Source: Azolla caroliniana | Taxonomy: Eukaryota > Polypodiophyta | DNA: 64,000 nucleotides | Reading direction: 5' to 3' | Assembly (NCBI GenBank): GCA_043228905.1 | Contig: JBHGNT010000013.1 | Span: 14,756,001 to 14,820,000, forward strand | In this document: in pieces, positions 10,340 to 21,804 of the stretch | Layout: each line of letters opens with the position of its first letter | Position numbering within the stretch: position 1 is the first letter of the stretch | Program-made: the position numbers and the translations under genes | Notes under the pieces: generated by a model | What the model was told of the DNA's origin: nothing | Seen by the model: the letters and a program-made list of their open reading frames with translations, nothing else | The model's database searches: none

Positions 10340-10399
10340 GCGAGGGTTGAGAACCTCTCTGCAGCCAACACAGCTTGACGAAGAAGAACAAGAAGAACG

Positions 10400-11650
10400 A
10401 TGGATAGAGGCATGGCGAGCTCGCTTCCAATAGAGAAGCTCGACAGAACCAACTACGCGTCTTGGTCCTACAAGTTGCACCAGTACCTGCTCGGGCATGG
10501 CTACTTGAGTTATGTCGAAGGAGCTAATGACGCGACACCCGAATCGACACACAGAGACTTCCCGTCGTGGGAGCAATCGGCGAGCAGGGTATTATACTGC
10601 TTCACGTCGTGTGTGGGGGAACAGCTATTGAGCTATGTTCGGGATGCAAAGACGCCGAAGGGTGCGTGGGAAAATCTGAAGAAGATTTTCGCCGTGAGCA
10701 CCACAGCCAGGAAGCTTCAACTCCGACAGGAGTTGAGCAACCGACGACAACGCGACTTGTCGGTGGCGGACTATACCTCGAAGATCAAGGATATCTGCGA
10801 GTCCCTCGCCTCCATAGAGGTGAACATCGAGGAGAGCGAGATGGTCCAAATTTGTCTCGGAGGCTTGGCGTCAAAGTTCGGAGCGTTCCGAAGGACTGTG
10901 TGTACCCGAGAGAATACGTCGTCCTTTTTCGACTTACAGTCAATGCTCCTGGTAGAGGAGAACCACGCGGGTGAGTCTACAAGCACGCACACCGACAGCA
11001 GAATGTTGTACATGGAGGGAGATAGGCCCTGTGGACGTGGAGGACGAGGCGAGTCGGCGCGCAATGGAGGCGGCCGACGAGATCAAGGAAGAAGGCACCG
11101 AAGTGATGTCGACAGCAACTCCGGACCCTTCGGAAACAGGGGGAGTCGAAGCGATGAGAACCGGCAAGGGAAGGCCATCGCGGAGTGCTGGTACTGTGGC
11201 AAGAAAGGCCACAGGGAAAGTGAGTGCTGGAAGAAGCGCGCCGATTCGGAGAGAACCGGTTCCGGAAACGGCTCCGAACATACCGACAAGGGAAATCGGC
11301 AACGATCGCACTACGCCGAAGACTCCGGGAGAGCCGGAGAAGGGTCTGCCTTCGTGACGAGACACGAAGCAAACTCAATGAAACGGACCACCCTGAGATC
11401 GGACGAGGTGTGGTACATAGACTCCGGCGCGTCAAATCACATGACGAGCCATAAGGAGTGGTTCTCGTACCTTGAAAAACCGATACAACCTGGAGTAGTC
11501 GCAACTGGAGACGACACTCCGCATCCGATCGCGAATGTAGGAGAAGTTCCCCTTAGCCATGTCGGGCAGAAAGGGAAACTCATGAATGTGCTGCACGTTC
11601 CGACAATCACGAAGACCTTGGTCTCGGTCGGACAAAGGGATGGAGGTTAG
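10400..11650 (+). pseudogene. copia-2 gag-protease
   Basis: A 416-codon frame from ATG at 10400. It has the N-terminal DUF-type gag region, a UBN2-like capsid region, an Arg/Gly-rich stretch, the zinc knuckle CWYCGKKGHRESEC (about 11187-11228), then the protease with intact DSGASNHM near 11418. It ends early at TAG (11648) after LVSVGQRDGG, where copia-1 continues in frame into GAG-pre-integrase. Gag forms the particle that packages element RNA; protease cleaves Gag-Pol. Confidence 0.88.
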
Positions 11651-12980
11651 ATTTACACACCTCGGGTGCTTCATTGAGGAAGAAGGCCGTGTGATTGCGC
11701 AAGGGCGCAGAGACGGGAGGATGTTCATCCTCGACTCCACTGACGGCGGCACCACAATGTTTGTGAAGGGACAAAAATCCGAGTCGGACATCGACTTGTG
11801 GCACAAGCGGATAAGCCATGTTAACTACCAGCGGCTTCAAGATCTGCAATTGAAACAGGTAGTGTTCGGATTGCCCAAATTTAGTGGCCGAAAGGCACAA
11901 ATTTGTGAAGCTTGCCAGCTCGGGAAGCAACACTGACTTCCTTTCCCCAACGAGCGAAACCGGAGCCGGAACAAGCTCGACCTTATACACTCCGATGTAT
12001 GGGGGCCGGCACAAAATGTTAGTCTTGGCGGGAGCCGATATTTCGTCTCCTTCATCGACGACCACACGCGGCACACGTGGATCTACCTCATTGAGAGGAC
12101 GAGCGAAGTCTTCGATTGTTTCCGGGACCTCAAAGGGTTCGTGGAAACGGAAACGGGACGAAAGATCAAGTGTCTGCGGTCGGATGGCGGGAAAGAGTAC
12201 TTTTCTGGTCAATTCAACAGTTATCTACAACAAATGGGAATTCGGCGCGAATTCAGTTGTAGATACACGCCGGAGCAGAACGGCGTGGCCGAGAGGAAGA
12301 ATTAGTCAGTTGTGGAAGCGGCACGGGCAATGCTGGAGGAGAAGAGCTTGCCCAAGTTCTACTGGGCCGAGGCGGTAAGGACCGCGGTATACATCCAGAA
12401 CCGGATCGGAGACAAAGTGTCGGCGCACGAGCTATATTTCGGAATGAAGCTAAACTTGCGACACTTGAGGGTGTTCGGTAGCATTGCGTATGTGCATGTA
12501 CCGAAGGAGAAAAGGAGGAAGTTGGACGCAAAGGCCGAGAAATGCATCTTGGTCGGTTACTCGGACGAGCAAAAGGGTTATAAGTGCTATAACCCTCGCA
12601 CCAAACAAGCGCGTGTTAGCCGCGATGTTGTGGTTGACGAGTCCGCGTCCTGGTACCAGCCCCCGACTCCGAACCCCGAATCCAATCTGAGTTCTGACGA
12701 TGAGGTCAGCGAGGCCGAGATGCCTCCGGATGAGCCCGAAATCGAGACCCGCGAAGAGAGTCCGATTTCACTCCATTTAACTAGACCGATTGGACGACTG
12801 AGTCGGTACGATCAGTCCTATGAAGAGCCGGGGAGTAGTGGAGACTCGGTCGTGCATTCCCCGCATAGGAAGCCGAGGAGACGACTTACGCGCAAAGAGA
12901 AAGGGAAGAAGAAGGTGTCGGATTCCGGCACGGATAAGAACGAGTCAGACCGACGCGAGTCCGACTCCGAGGGAACCTAA
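11651..12980 (+). pseudogene. copia-2 GAG-pre-integrase, integrase and linker
   Basis: The frame resumes at about 11655 with VRFTHLGCFIEEEGRV and DLWHKRISHVNYQ, and reaches a TGA at 11935 where copia-1 has an Arg codon in GKQHRHPF. The core continues with HSDVWGP, RSDGGKEY and EQNGVAERKN and meets a TAG at 12303. It then continues from 12312 through EKCILVGYSDEQKGYKCYNP to a Ser/Glu-rich linker ending at 12980. The three catalytic acidic residues are kept. The stops look like single transitions, which suggests moderate age. Confidence 0.82.
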
Positions 12981-12982
12981 AG

Positions 12983-13893
12983 GTGAAGTCTGCGTCGACC
13001 GAGAAGGCCTCGACATCGGCTAATGTGAGATTATGCCGATCTACCCGCCAAAAGAATCCTATTTTGCGGTTCGGATACAACGAGTACATGGCGCATCATT
13101 ATGCGTACATGACCCGTGTAGCGGAAGTGCGTGAGCCGGAGAGCTACGCAGAAGCGGTTAAAGACGCGAATTGGCGTGCCGCGATGGAGGAAGAGATGCA
13201 CGCATTGGCGGAGAACGAGACTTGGGACCTAGTTGACACACCAACAAGGGTAAAACCGATCGAGTGTAGGTGGGTGTACAAGGTCAAGTACAACACCGAT
13301 GGCTCGGTCAACCGGTACAAGGCTCGGCTAGTGGCAAAGGGCTACGCGCAGAAACACGGCATCGACTACGATGAGACGTTTGCGCCGGTCGCGAAAACGA
13401 CGACCGTCTGTGTTTTGCTCGCAGTAGCTGCGGTGAAGGGGTGCCACTTACATCAGATGGATGTAAAAAATGCGTTCCTGCAAGGTGACCTTGAGGAACA
13501 GGTGTACATGGTACAGCCCCCCGAATTTCACTCTGGAACGAACTCCTCGGCAGTATGCCGACTAAAGAAGTTCCTTTACGGACTGAAGCAAGCCCCGCAT
13601 GCCTGGAACGCGAAGATCACGCAACAACTGCGTCGGATGGGCTTCGTCACGTCAAAATCGGACTCTTCCCTGTTCATCCGGAAAGGTCGACTCGGACCGG
13701 TTAGTATTTTACTATATGTTGATGACTTGGTCATCACCGGCGCCAACCTAGGTGAAATCGACCGCGTGAAGCTCCAGCTTGCGGCATCGTTCGACATGAA
13801 GGATATGGGGGACCTTCATTACTTCCTCGGGATCGAAGTGATCCGTACCCCTGAAGGCATATTGATCAGCCAACGTCATTACGTGTTGAGTAT
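12983..13893 (+). pseudogene. copia-2 reverse transcriptase (RVT_2), interrupted
   Basis: Open from 12983. It has W-AMEEEMHAL-EN-TWDLVD, the RT entry CRWVYKVKYNTDGSVNRYKA, LVAKGYAQKHGIDYDETFAPVAK, motif A QMDVKNAFLQGDL, FLYGLKQAPHAW and an intact catalytic box LLYVDDLVITG, then YFLGIEV. After SQRHYVLS the frame enters the foreign insert. It is the best-preserved RT in the window. Confidence 0.88.
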
Positions 13894-14420
13894 ATATAGG
13901 TGTTGTGATCCTGAAAGTCATCGAGACTACCTATTCCATAGCTTATCTCTATTAGACGATCCGCGGCTGCCAATACGTCTTGTGGTAATGAAAATTGTTC
14001 TGTTTCGGGTACATCAAGAGCTAATTTAACGTTCAAATTTTGTCGACTGATCCGTCCTAATTCACATACATGCTGAAAAAATTGGACTGATGTTTCGTTC
14101 CACTGCTGCTGGAAAAGCCACCAAATTCGTTACTGACTGGAGAGCGGGAACGACTCACTATCTCGTCTTATTCTCAGAGGCGAGAATGCTCTCAAATGGC
14201 TAATGGTGCTTTCAACTAAAGTTCCATTTCTTAACACAACGAGGCTTATACTGTTTATTCGTACGACAATGCGCGACGCTCCACTATCCCATTGAAAAAG
14301 GATTCCGCAATCGGGACGGAAGGGTACGGAGCGAGGTATTATAAAGCATTGCTTTATGGCAGCCAAAGAAAAGAAAAGAGAAGAAGCGGTTTTCATCATC
14401 ATGCATGAAGGCACGCGTAT
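13894..14420 (+). other. 527-bp foreign insert with plastid rpoB-like sequence
   Basis: Removing 13894-14420 restores the copia frame (VLSM, then IFKFGMADCK). GTAT occurs at both ends (13890-13893 and 14417-14420). On minus, about 13917-14091, a continuous frame reads [12 protein letters not shown], then [20 protein letters not shown] and [16 protein letters not shown]. This resembles the plastid RNA polymerase beta subunit region around CELGRIGRRN...LLPRDVLAA...LDD. The frame is broken on both sides of that block. The rest (14092-14416), with a small palindrome at 14340-14356, was not identified; it could be other organelle DNA. Confidence 0.62.
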
Positions 14421-15150
14421 GATCTTCAAATTCGGGATGGCCGACTGTAAGTCCGTCTCGACTCCTCTAGACAGAACCGTCAAGCTTCGTCCCGATACGG
14501 GAAAGGTATGCGACCCGACGAGGTTCCGACAAATTGTCGGAAGCCTCATATACTTGACCATCACCCGACCCGACCTCAGTTATCCGGTCGGAATGATCAG
14601 TCAGTTCATGGCGCGACCTACCAAGGAGCACCTTCAGTGTGCGCAACGCATACTTCGGTATGTCAACGGCACTAAGGTACGGGGACTTCTATATCGGACC
14701 GGTGCAGCCGCGCAGTTAGTCGGCTACACCGATGCTGATTGGGCTGGCAACGCCGCCGATCGCCGATCCACATCCGGATACGCGTTCTCCCTCGGGAGTG
14801 CCGCGATCGCGTGGAGCAGTAAGAAGCAGCCGACAGTTGCACTGTCGAGCACCGAAGCTGAGTACCGAGGAGTGGCTGTCGCGACATGCAAAGCCATATG
14901 GTTGAAGCGGCTACTTAAGGACCTGCAAGAGGAGGTGTCAGATCCGACGACGATCTACTGTGACAACCTCAATAGCATCCAGCTCGCGAAAAACCCCGTT
15001 TTCCACGCACGGACCAAGCACATTGAGGTGCACGTACGTTCCGACGGATCGGCAGACTGCCGACATCTTCACCAAGCCTCTTGGTCTGGACAAGTTACGG
15101 CAATTCTCAGGTGCGCTCGGATTGCGTCACCTCGACGTGCCAAACTTGAG
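14421..15150 (+). pseudogene. copia-2 RNase H and pol C-terminus
   Basis: After the insert: FKFGMADCKSVSTPLDRTVK, RFRQIVGSLIYLTITRPDLS, the RNase H box LVGYTDADWAGN, RRSTSGYAF, ALSSTEAEYRG, IYCDNLNSIQLAKNP and HARTKHIEVH. A deletion or frameshift follows near 15030-15040, and the next frame gives YVPTDRQTADIFTKPLGLDK and LRHLDVPNLRG. All standard copia RNase H blocks are present. Confidence 0.85.
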
Positions 15151-15156
15151 GGGGAG
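15145..15156 (+). promoter_or_regulatory. Upstream copy of copia-2 polypurine tract
   Basis: CTTGAGGGGGAG at the place where pol normally ends and the LTR would begin; identical over 12 bp to 15674-15685. Confidence 0.6.
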
Positions 15157-15691
15157 AACAATCCCGAACGACCAAGCAAGGCAGCAGGAAAGGAGCGGAG
15201 ACCGCGACACCGAGTCGGTTGACTCGGTTGTCGAGTTCGACTTCGGATCGGCTGAAGAAGCCGAGGGCGGACCCGCGGAAAAGTCTGGAAGCGGACAGAA
15301 GGGGAGCAGCCGAAGGAGAGAGCCAAAGCCAACCACACATGGGGAAGATGACGCCATCGAGGGCGAGAAGACCGAAGACAAGTTGGAGACAGCCAACTCG
15401 GACGAGAGTGAAAACCGATCGGAGGTAGCCGAGTCGGTTCGGATGTTTGATTCAGATACGCTAAATCAACCGAGGCCCAAGCGGAAGAAAAGGCAGCAGG
15501 AGAAGCGTCAACACCACAACAGCAGAAGAGCTGATAAGGGCCACATGAGCAGACAAGCCGACCGGAAGGGTCAAAGCGCGCGGAGTCAAACAGGTCGTGG
15601 AGCGCGAGCTAGGCGTGAAGCCAGGAGGAACCGGAGCTATGAGCTCGAAGATCCCGAAGAGCCTCAAGTTGAGCTTGAGGGGGAGTGTTGA
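15151..15691 (+). CDS. Extra charged open frame between RNase H and 3' LTR of copia-2
   Basis: Directly in frame after the normal end of pol (PNLRG) the reading frame continues about 180 codons to a TGA at 15689-15691. The product is rich in Glu, Arg, Ser and Gln, and holds a basic cluster PRPKRKKRQQEKRQ resembling a nuclear-localisation signal. No known domain was recognised and no membrane segment is visible, so it is not obviously an envelope-like protein. It lies exactly between two identical 12-bp polypurine tracts. Because pol is frameshifted upstream, expression from this copy is doubtful. Confidence 0.5.
15674..15685 (+). promoter_or_regulatory. copia-2 polypurine tract next to the 3' LTR
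   Basis: CTTGAGGGGGAG immediately precedes the TGTTGAG start of the 3' LTR; it would prime plus-strand synthesis. Confidence 0.8.
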
Positions 15692-16139
15692 GAGACAAGC
15701 TCAACATCGGCCGGATCGGCTGAAGAAGCCGAGGACCGGATCGGTTGGGACCGATCGGTTAGGCCGAATGTGTAAACCGGTACGCAGACCGGTGCGTAGG
15801 TAGGGCCGGATCGATGCATAAACCGAGAGGCCGTTAGGAAAGATATTCCCTGAGGAATATATTTGGGAGTTAGTGTAGGAGCTCTTAATGAGTATTGAAG
15901 TACTGTCAGTACTTCGGTCAGTCCTTCTAGGACTTGTATAAAAGTGTTCATTGAACACACATATGTATAGAGTGTAGTGAATAGAGATTGAGTATTTTTT
16001 GAATATACCTTTTGTGTTTCCCTCTCTCACTCTCTCTGTCTCTCCCACGTATACTGCGTGAGCTCAAGCTCTCCATTAAACCTGAGTTTTCTTCCTTCTG
16101 TTCGGTCTTCATACTTGCTTCCACACGTTACTTTTTACA
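15686..16139 (+). repeat. copia-2 3' LTR (454 bp)
   Basis: It starts TGTTGAG and ends TTTTTACA. It holds TATAAAAG at 15937-15944; U3 has several ACCGGT-like motifs; U5 is CT-rich. It is complete, unlike the 5' LTR. Confidence 0.9.
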
Positions 16140-16700
16140 GTGAACATACCAGAGTAATCTTCGAATGTCAAGCACACGGTGCTTGCTTGAGTCCATACAA
16201 TGGCTTCTTGAGCGGCAGACTGTGGTCAGATGGTTGGTCTATTCGAAACCAGGTGGTTGGATCATGAAGACCTCCTCTTCTAATTTTCCTTGAAGAAAAA
16301 CGTTATTTACATCCATTTGTTGGTGGTGCCACCCTTTTGCTGCTGCAAGTGCAATCAAACCGTTTTCATCTTTGGCACTAGGGCAAAGGTCTCCTCATAG
16401 TCGGGCTTTACAACAATTGACTGAGCCGTTGGCATTATACTTCACCTTGAATATCTATCTGCAGGTGAGTGGGGGACGAGATCTCATGCCTCATTCTTAG
16501 AGAGAGCTTGCATCTCCTTGTTCATCGCTTCAACCCATCGTGGATCTTTAGCGGCTTTGGCAAAGCTTTCTAGTTCACGAGCAACTTCCACCTTCATCGT
16601 AAAGGCATAATGGTATGCCATGTAGTTGTTATAGCCAAATCGACTAACTGGATTCTTCTCATAGGTGGAACGTCGGAGTTTTTCATTTGCCGTGGGAATG
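16140..16700 (-). pseudogene. copia-3 reverse transcriptase N-terminal part
   Basis: Read on minus in shifting frames: [60 protein letters not shown], then LKKPLYGLKQAP. The YVDD box and all of RNase H are absent, because the element ends at 16140. Confidence 0.7.
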
Positions 16701-16705
16701 GCTTT

Positions 16706-17880
16706 CTACACACTAGGTATCCTCATAATAGGCACATCAAAGCCACTGAATTCACTATCGAGTGAGTGAGATGATTCATTGTCGTCGGATTGATAGTCTT
16801 CATATTCTGGCATTTTTTCCCTTCCTTTGTCCGATTTCAGACTTGATTGTGACATGCTTTGCTCGCATGGAGGCTCTTGTGGCCCATAGACCCTAGTCGT
16901 GATCGGGCTTTGTTCTATTAGATGCCATGGTCGACCGATGTCTTCTATCTCTTGGTTGATTGGAGTCATCATCGGAGTCGATTCTAGTTTGTACCATGAT
17001 GTCGACTCATCGAAAACGACGTCTTGACTCACTCGAACTTTTTGGGTAGATGAATTATAACACTTGTACCCTTTTTGTTCGAGTGAGTACCCTACGAGGA
17101 TACATTTCTCCGAGTCGAATATCCTGATGTGGGATAAATCTAGCTTCTTCTCGAAAAACGTCTCGTGGGGCGTCATGCATTCTCGTTGTTGTGCACCAAT
17201 TCATGAGGTAGACGACAATATTTGCCGCTTTTGCCCAATACGACTTTGGCAGATTCTTTTCGTTCATCATTTCCCTTGCTACTTCGAGGATGTGCCGATT
17301 TTTGCGTTCGGCCACTTCGTTCTGTTGTGATGTGTGTCTGCACGTAAACTCTCACCAAATTCCTTCTTTCTGGGGATAAGCCGAAAATTCGTCAGAGAAG
17401 TCCTCTTTTCCTCAGTCCGACCGAAGGCATCTAACATGCCGGCTTGTTTTTTTCGACTCCACTTTTGAATTTTTGGAAGTGTGCGAGCACGTCACTCTTC
17501 TGCCTCATGGGAAAGATCTAGGTGTGCCTGGAGAAGTCGTCGATAAAGGTAACATAGTATCAACATCCTCTGAATGTTGTCGTCTGAGCAGGTCCCCACA
17601 CATATGAATGGATTACATCCAATAGGCCTTTGCTTACATTCCTTTCCGTCAAGAATGGGTGTCGATGTTGCTTACGGAATGGGCAAACTTCACATACAAC
17701 ATTGATTTCCTTTCCTTTAAATGTAGGGAGTCTCATGATGTCTCCTTTTGATTGTATCCCCTTGAGCGTTTGGATTTTGATGTGGACGATTCTTTTGTGC
17801 CACAATTCAAGGTTGGCGTCAGCTTTATGAACTTTTGCAAATGTGGCTGATTTTACCTCATTTGACGCGAGGATAAACAT
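16706..17880 (-). pseudogene. copia-3 GAG-pre-integrase, integrase and linker
   Basis: Three open pieces: 17560-17880 (LELWHKRIVHIKIQTLKGIQ, CEVCPFRKQHRHPF, HSYVWGPAQ), where the first catalytic Asp of the core reads Tyr (HSYVWGP against HSDVWGP); 17055-17315 (ERKNRHILEVAREMMNEKNL); and 16706-17176 (EKCILVGYSLEQKGYKCYN, then a Ser/Glu-rich linker). Integrase is therefore inactive. Confidence 0.78.
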
Positions 17881-18277
17881 TTAACCTTCCCTTCAACCAC
17901 AAGCGATGAGTCGGCCTTCCTTCGCAATGAAGCAACCGCCTTGGTTGAATTGGACTTGCATGCCTTGCTCCACAATTTGGCCGACCGAGACCAAATTCTT
18001 CATTATGGTCTGAATGTGCAAGACATTCTTATTGTCTTCATTCCCGAATGGGACGTTGCCGACATGCCAAATGGGGTGAGTGGTATCATCTCCGGTCTCG
18101 ACATAGCAAGGTCGATCCGGTTTTCATAGGTCTCGTAACCATTATTGATGAGACGTCATATGGTTTGATGCACTGAAGCTAACAAACCATTCGTCTTCCG
18201 AATTGGAGGTGTGGGTCGAGCCGCGAGGTCGACATAGAGTTCACTCTATGTCTCATTACAAATAATGCACCATAGTC

Positions 18278-19270
18278 TTATTGGTGAGTTGCCGATTTGT
18301 AGAGCTGACTCACTCTTCTTCTTTCAACACTCCTCTTCATGGTGACCGATTTTGCCACAATATCCACATTTGATGGGGTTGTTTTATCCGTTTGGCCCAG
18401 CATGGAAGCTCCCCCTTCTTTTGAATGTTCCTTGATTGTTTCCGCTTTCTTGCCGAAATTGGTAGTTGTTTGCATAGGTCAAACCTCGCCCGCCTCGTCC
18501 TTCACTGAATCAACCTCTTCTAGAATGACCACATCCTCTTCCTCCATCCGAGTGTGTGTAGAGCATGTGGCCTTCTAAGGCATTGCTCTTGGTTCGAACA
18601 TGGTTTTTCTTCAACCAATAACATTGATTGAAGATCGAAGAAAGAGGGAGGAGTCTCTCTTGCTAGTATGATGGTTCCCATTGCGTTGAACCATCGTGCA
18701 GGGTTGCCTAGGCATATTTGCACCATCTCATCATCCTCCACATTGACACTTATTGAGCCAAGTGAATCACAAAGCTCCATGATCTTCAAGGTGTCGCTTG
18801 TGATGGACATGTCCCTTTGTTGGACATTGTTGAACTCTGGGCATAGTTAAACCTTTCGTGTCGTCGTATTGGCGGCAAATATTTGCTTGAGATTCTTCCA
18901 AGCTTCTTTCAATGACTTGGTTTCTCAAATGTAGCCAATCCTATGGTCATGGACAAATGTTGCCAAGAAATATATCACTTAGCTTGGCACTTGCTCCCAT
19001 GTTGAGTAGTCAGCATCCTTTGGGTAGGACAAGGCTATTGGGGGCATCTTGTAAATTCCCACGATGCAAAGATATTTCGATCCAACTTCACCTGGGAAGA
19101 GAGATACCATTTGAGTATTCATCATGGTCGATGTAGATTTCCTTCTTCTTTTTCTTTTCTCTCAGAAACGAGCTATGTAGTGGCACGAAGATCGCGAAGA
19201 GCCGGTTCTTCTTGAATCGTCGGTGTAGAACACAACACATGAGGATGGGCTAGATTGAGCTACCAAGTCA
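18278..19270 (-). pseudogene. copia-3 gag remnants
   Basis: 18520-18810 matches the copia gag block (MELCDSLGSISVNVEDDEMVQICLG, FFDLQSMLLVEE). 18278-18475 includes a decayed zinc knuckle region. The upstream gag is spread over several frames up to the primer site. Confidence 0.7.
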
Positions 19271-19313
19271 CTTTGCTACCATGTAAAGAATCGAGTGTGA
19301 TTCTATGCAGTGG

Positions 19314-19727
19314 TGTCGTGTAGGATTCCGGCCACAAAGGGAAAGAGTCACCAGATGTGTGTGAATGGTGGGTTGCATGTATGCACATGAACTCGACTTA
19401 ATGTACAAAATAAATGTAAATATAAAGTATTAATAAGTACAAGACAAGAGTATTTAATAGGTACTTTAAGGATCCCACAAAAAGAGGGAATAATAGTGAA
19501 CGATGGGAGGAAATCATGGGAGACTCAGTGACAGAAACAGTTGTTATAACTACTAATATAGCCCACCCTCCTTGAGCCATATAAAAGGAGGGGAGGAAGA
19601 CCGTTTTAGGAATCCATCATTTTGGGAGGGGAAGGCAATGTCGGTTTTCTGTTCTATGCTGATTCAAATAGCTAGGGTGAGGCCTCTGCTCGTGTAGGAA
19701 GCCCATGTGCTCCCAAACAAAGGCTCA

Positions 19728-19765
<38 letters not shown>

Positions 19766-19862
19766 CGCGCGCGCGCTCAAAGAGCTCAAAGCTCTGTAAC
19801 CGGCCTAAGGCCGGCCTTGTATTTGGTTTCCTTTGTTTGATTGATATTGGGTTTACTATATC

Positions 19863-19901
<39 letters not shown>

Positions 19902-20209
19902 GTTTCGGTCTCTCTGTGTGGTGTCAACGTTTGTATCTTGTTTGTGGTGTCAAGAGGTGTCGCGTCTCCCATCCTTCGTTTTGTGTATTTACTTGAGTCT
20001 GCAAGCCTGTGTGCTCATTTCCCAGAATCCTGCAATAGGGTCAGACCAAATATAGGTTCTACAAGCCCATGTGCTCGGTAAAGGACTATGGTAACGAGCT
20101 AAGTAATTGTTGGTTACTGTAAGCTTAATAGTCGCTCTTCCCTCGACTCCCTAGTCCAAGACCCCAATGGTCCACTTGATCCAAAATGTACACGTGGATA
20201 TCCGCAACA
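19314..20209 (+). repeat. gypsy-B 5' LTR (896 bp)
   Basis: It starts TGTCGTG and ends CCGCAACA. TATAAAAG lies at 19580-19587 in a GA-rich context. (GT)n at 19731-19763 and (CT)n at 19865-19897 follow downstream of the promoter and are internal to the LTR. The start matches the 3' LTR start at 25933. Confidence 0.85.
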
Positions 20210-20279
20210 TCTTTGGTGAACCCAACGTGAAGAGGCGGTAGGGGAACTACAATGAGGGAAGGCGAGCTCGCAGAAGCCA

Positions 20280-21658
20280 TGGAGGTTGTTGACCGCATGG
20301 TAAACGCATGAGAAAGCTCCACAGGCCTCGATAAGGCCATCGAAACAATAGTTGGTACTTTGGGCCGATGTAACGGGAAGGACGTCTTGAACTACCTGGA
20401 GGCCTTCAAGGCCGAGATGTTGATGAGAGACGTTCCAAACGACAGACGAATGTCCAAATTTTCCCGAGACGTCACTCTTAGCATCCACGTAGAGGTGTTG
20501 GAACTACAAGCCGATTGTTGGAATTGGTTGGAGTTCGAGCGAATCCTTAAATAATATTGCTTTGATGACTCGCTCTGATTGTCAAAGAGGGAGCTCATGG
20601 AGTATGTCAAACTCCCCGGAAAGAGGAGGAACACGACGGTACTCCTCCAAGTGTTTGAGAAGCGGTTTGTCCGACTATCGGCGTTGGACTGGACCGTGCT
20701 TGACACGAGCAAGATCCTATTATTCATCAAATCGGTGGACTCGCGAGACCATGAGAAGGTGGGTCTTCTCTTGGAGATGGATGAGGGACTCACGACCAAC
20801 TGAACGGTGGTAAGGTGAGTGTGCATCCGTTTCGATAAACGACAGGAATGGAATGATGAGGGGATGGTGTCGGCCAGCCTGACCATGGGAGGGATAACGA
20901 GGGAGGTGCCGACTTGGCCGAACGAGGCGAGAAGGTAGACCAACTTGTGCCCAGTTCCGACCAACATGCTCGAGGGATCGTTCGGGGGTGCAAAGTCCAA
21001 ATCTCTCAAGCTCGAAGGGATGGTGGGGGTCAAATGTGCTACAAATGCCCACCCAATGGTCTTAGGTGCATGTGGTGTGATGGTGTCGACCACATCTGGA
21101 GGGACTAAGCCAACTTCTCCGAGGCACGGAGGAACAAAGCCATGTAGCTTTGGAACGGTCAGTACACGCGCGAGAAACACGAAGACATATAGATATGAAC
21201 ATCGGACGAGGCAACATGAAGAGGATAATGGAGGAGGCTACGACACAACAAGTCAAGGTCGTCCACTACTCAAAGGCATCCGAATAGGAGGGGAGAAGAA
21301 CACTGGCTCTGGAAATGACACCAGATTTTGGCTAGTTATACTTGAAGGCTTCTCCGGGAAGAAGGAGGAGGTGGATTGCGTGGAGAGGTGGGTTCAAGAG
21401 GTCACAGGACGAAGCGATCCATTGGAGGAGAGCATCGACTTCGTAGAAGCTACATGCCAGAACTACGACGTTCTGGTGGAAGACAAACGGGTCGAGACGA
21501 CTGGAGGGGCCAGCTCTTCAAGAAAGTACGATACCCGGATCGAGCCGAAGAAGAATGACGGTGGCCCGACCGACCCACAAGAGAAGGAAAAGGGAAAGTT
21601 TTCGGGCTTCCGACTAAGCTCAGAGGTAGAGAAGTCGACAACCTACGAAAGGTTTTAG
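20280..21658 (+). pseudogene. gypsy-B gag, broken
   Basis: Pieces equivalent to gypsy-A gag: GKDVLNYLEAFKAEMLMRDV (near 20375), KRRNTTVLLQVFEKRFVRLS (20579-20803), a degraded zinc-knuckle region CMWCDGVDH near 21070, and a charged tail to 21658. Frames change at least three times. Confidence 0.7.
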
Positions 21659-21804
21659 AGAAGAGAATCCTCGATAGTCGGGTGGAATTCTCATTATGGG
21701 AGGTGCTAGGCATAGCCAAGAGAGTTCCATGACACCATAATCAACCTACTAAAGAGGAAGCGGCTCTCGACTGAGCCAGAGAATGAGAAACCGGTCAAGT
21801 AAGA

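Larger units (their letters stand above)
10160..16139 (+). mobile_element. copia-2: nearly full-length Ty1/copia element
   Basis: 5'-truncated LTR (168 bp), primer site, gag-protease, integrase, RT, RNase H, an extra charged reading frame, polypurine tract and full 454-bp 3' LTR. Same family as copia-1, opposite strand. RT and RNase H motifs are intact, but stops and frameshifts break gag-pol (stops at 11648, 11935 and 12303), and a 527-bp insert at 13894-14420 splits RT from RNase H. No target-site duplication was found (GTTCC left, GTGAA right), as expected if the 5' end was lost. Confidence 0.9.
16140..19313 (-). mobile_element. copia-3: older Ty1/copia element, truncated at both ends
   Basis: On minus: a 32-bp LTR remnant, a primer site (TGGTAGCAAAG at 19271-19281), gag, protease/integrase pieces, and RT ending just after the KQAP-AW block at 16140, where copia-2 begins. 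It is a different family from copia-1 and copia-2 by sequence, and is more decayed, with stops in all regions. gypsy-B starts inside its LTR at 19314. Confidence 0.82.

Noticed and set aside
14130-14564. 144-codon minus-strand frame as a gene
   Set aside because: It spans the junction between the foreign insert and copia RNase H, so it cannot be one natural gene.
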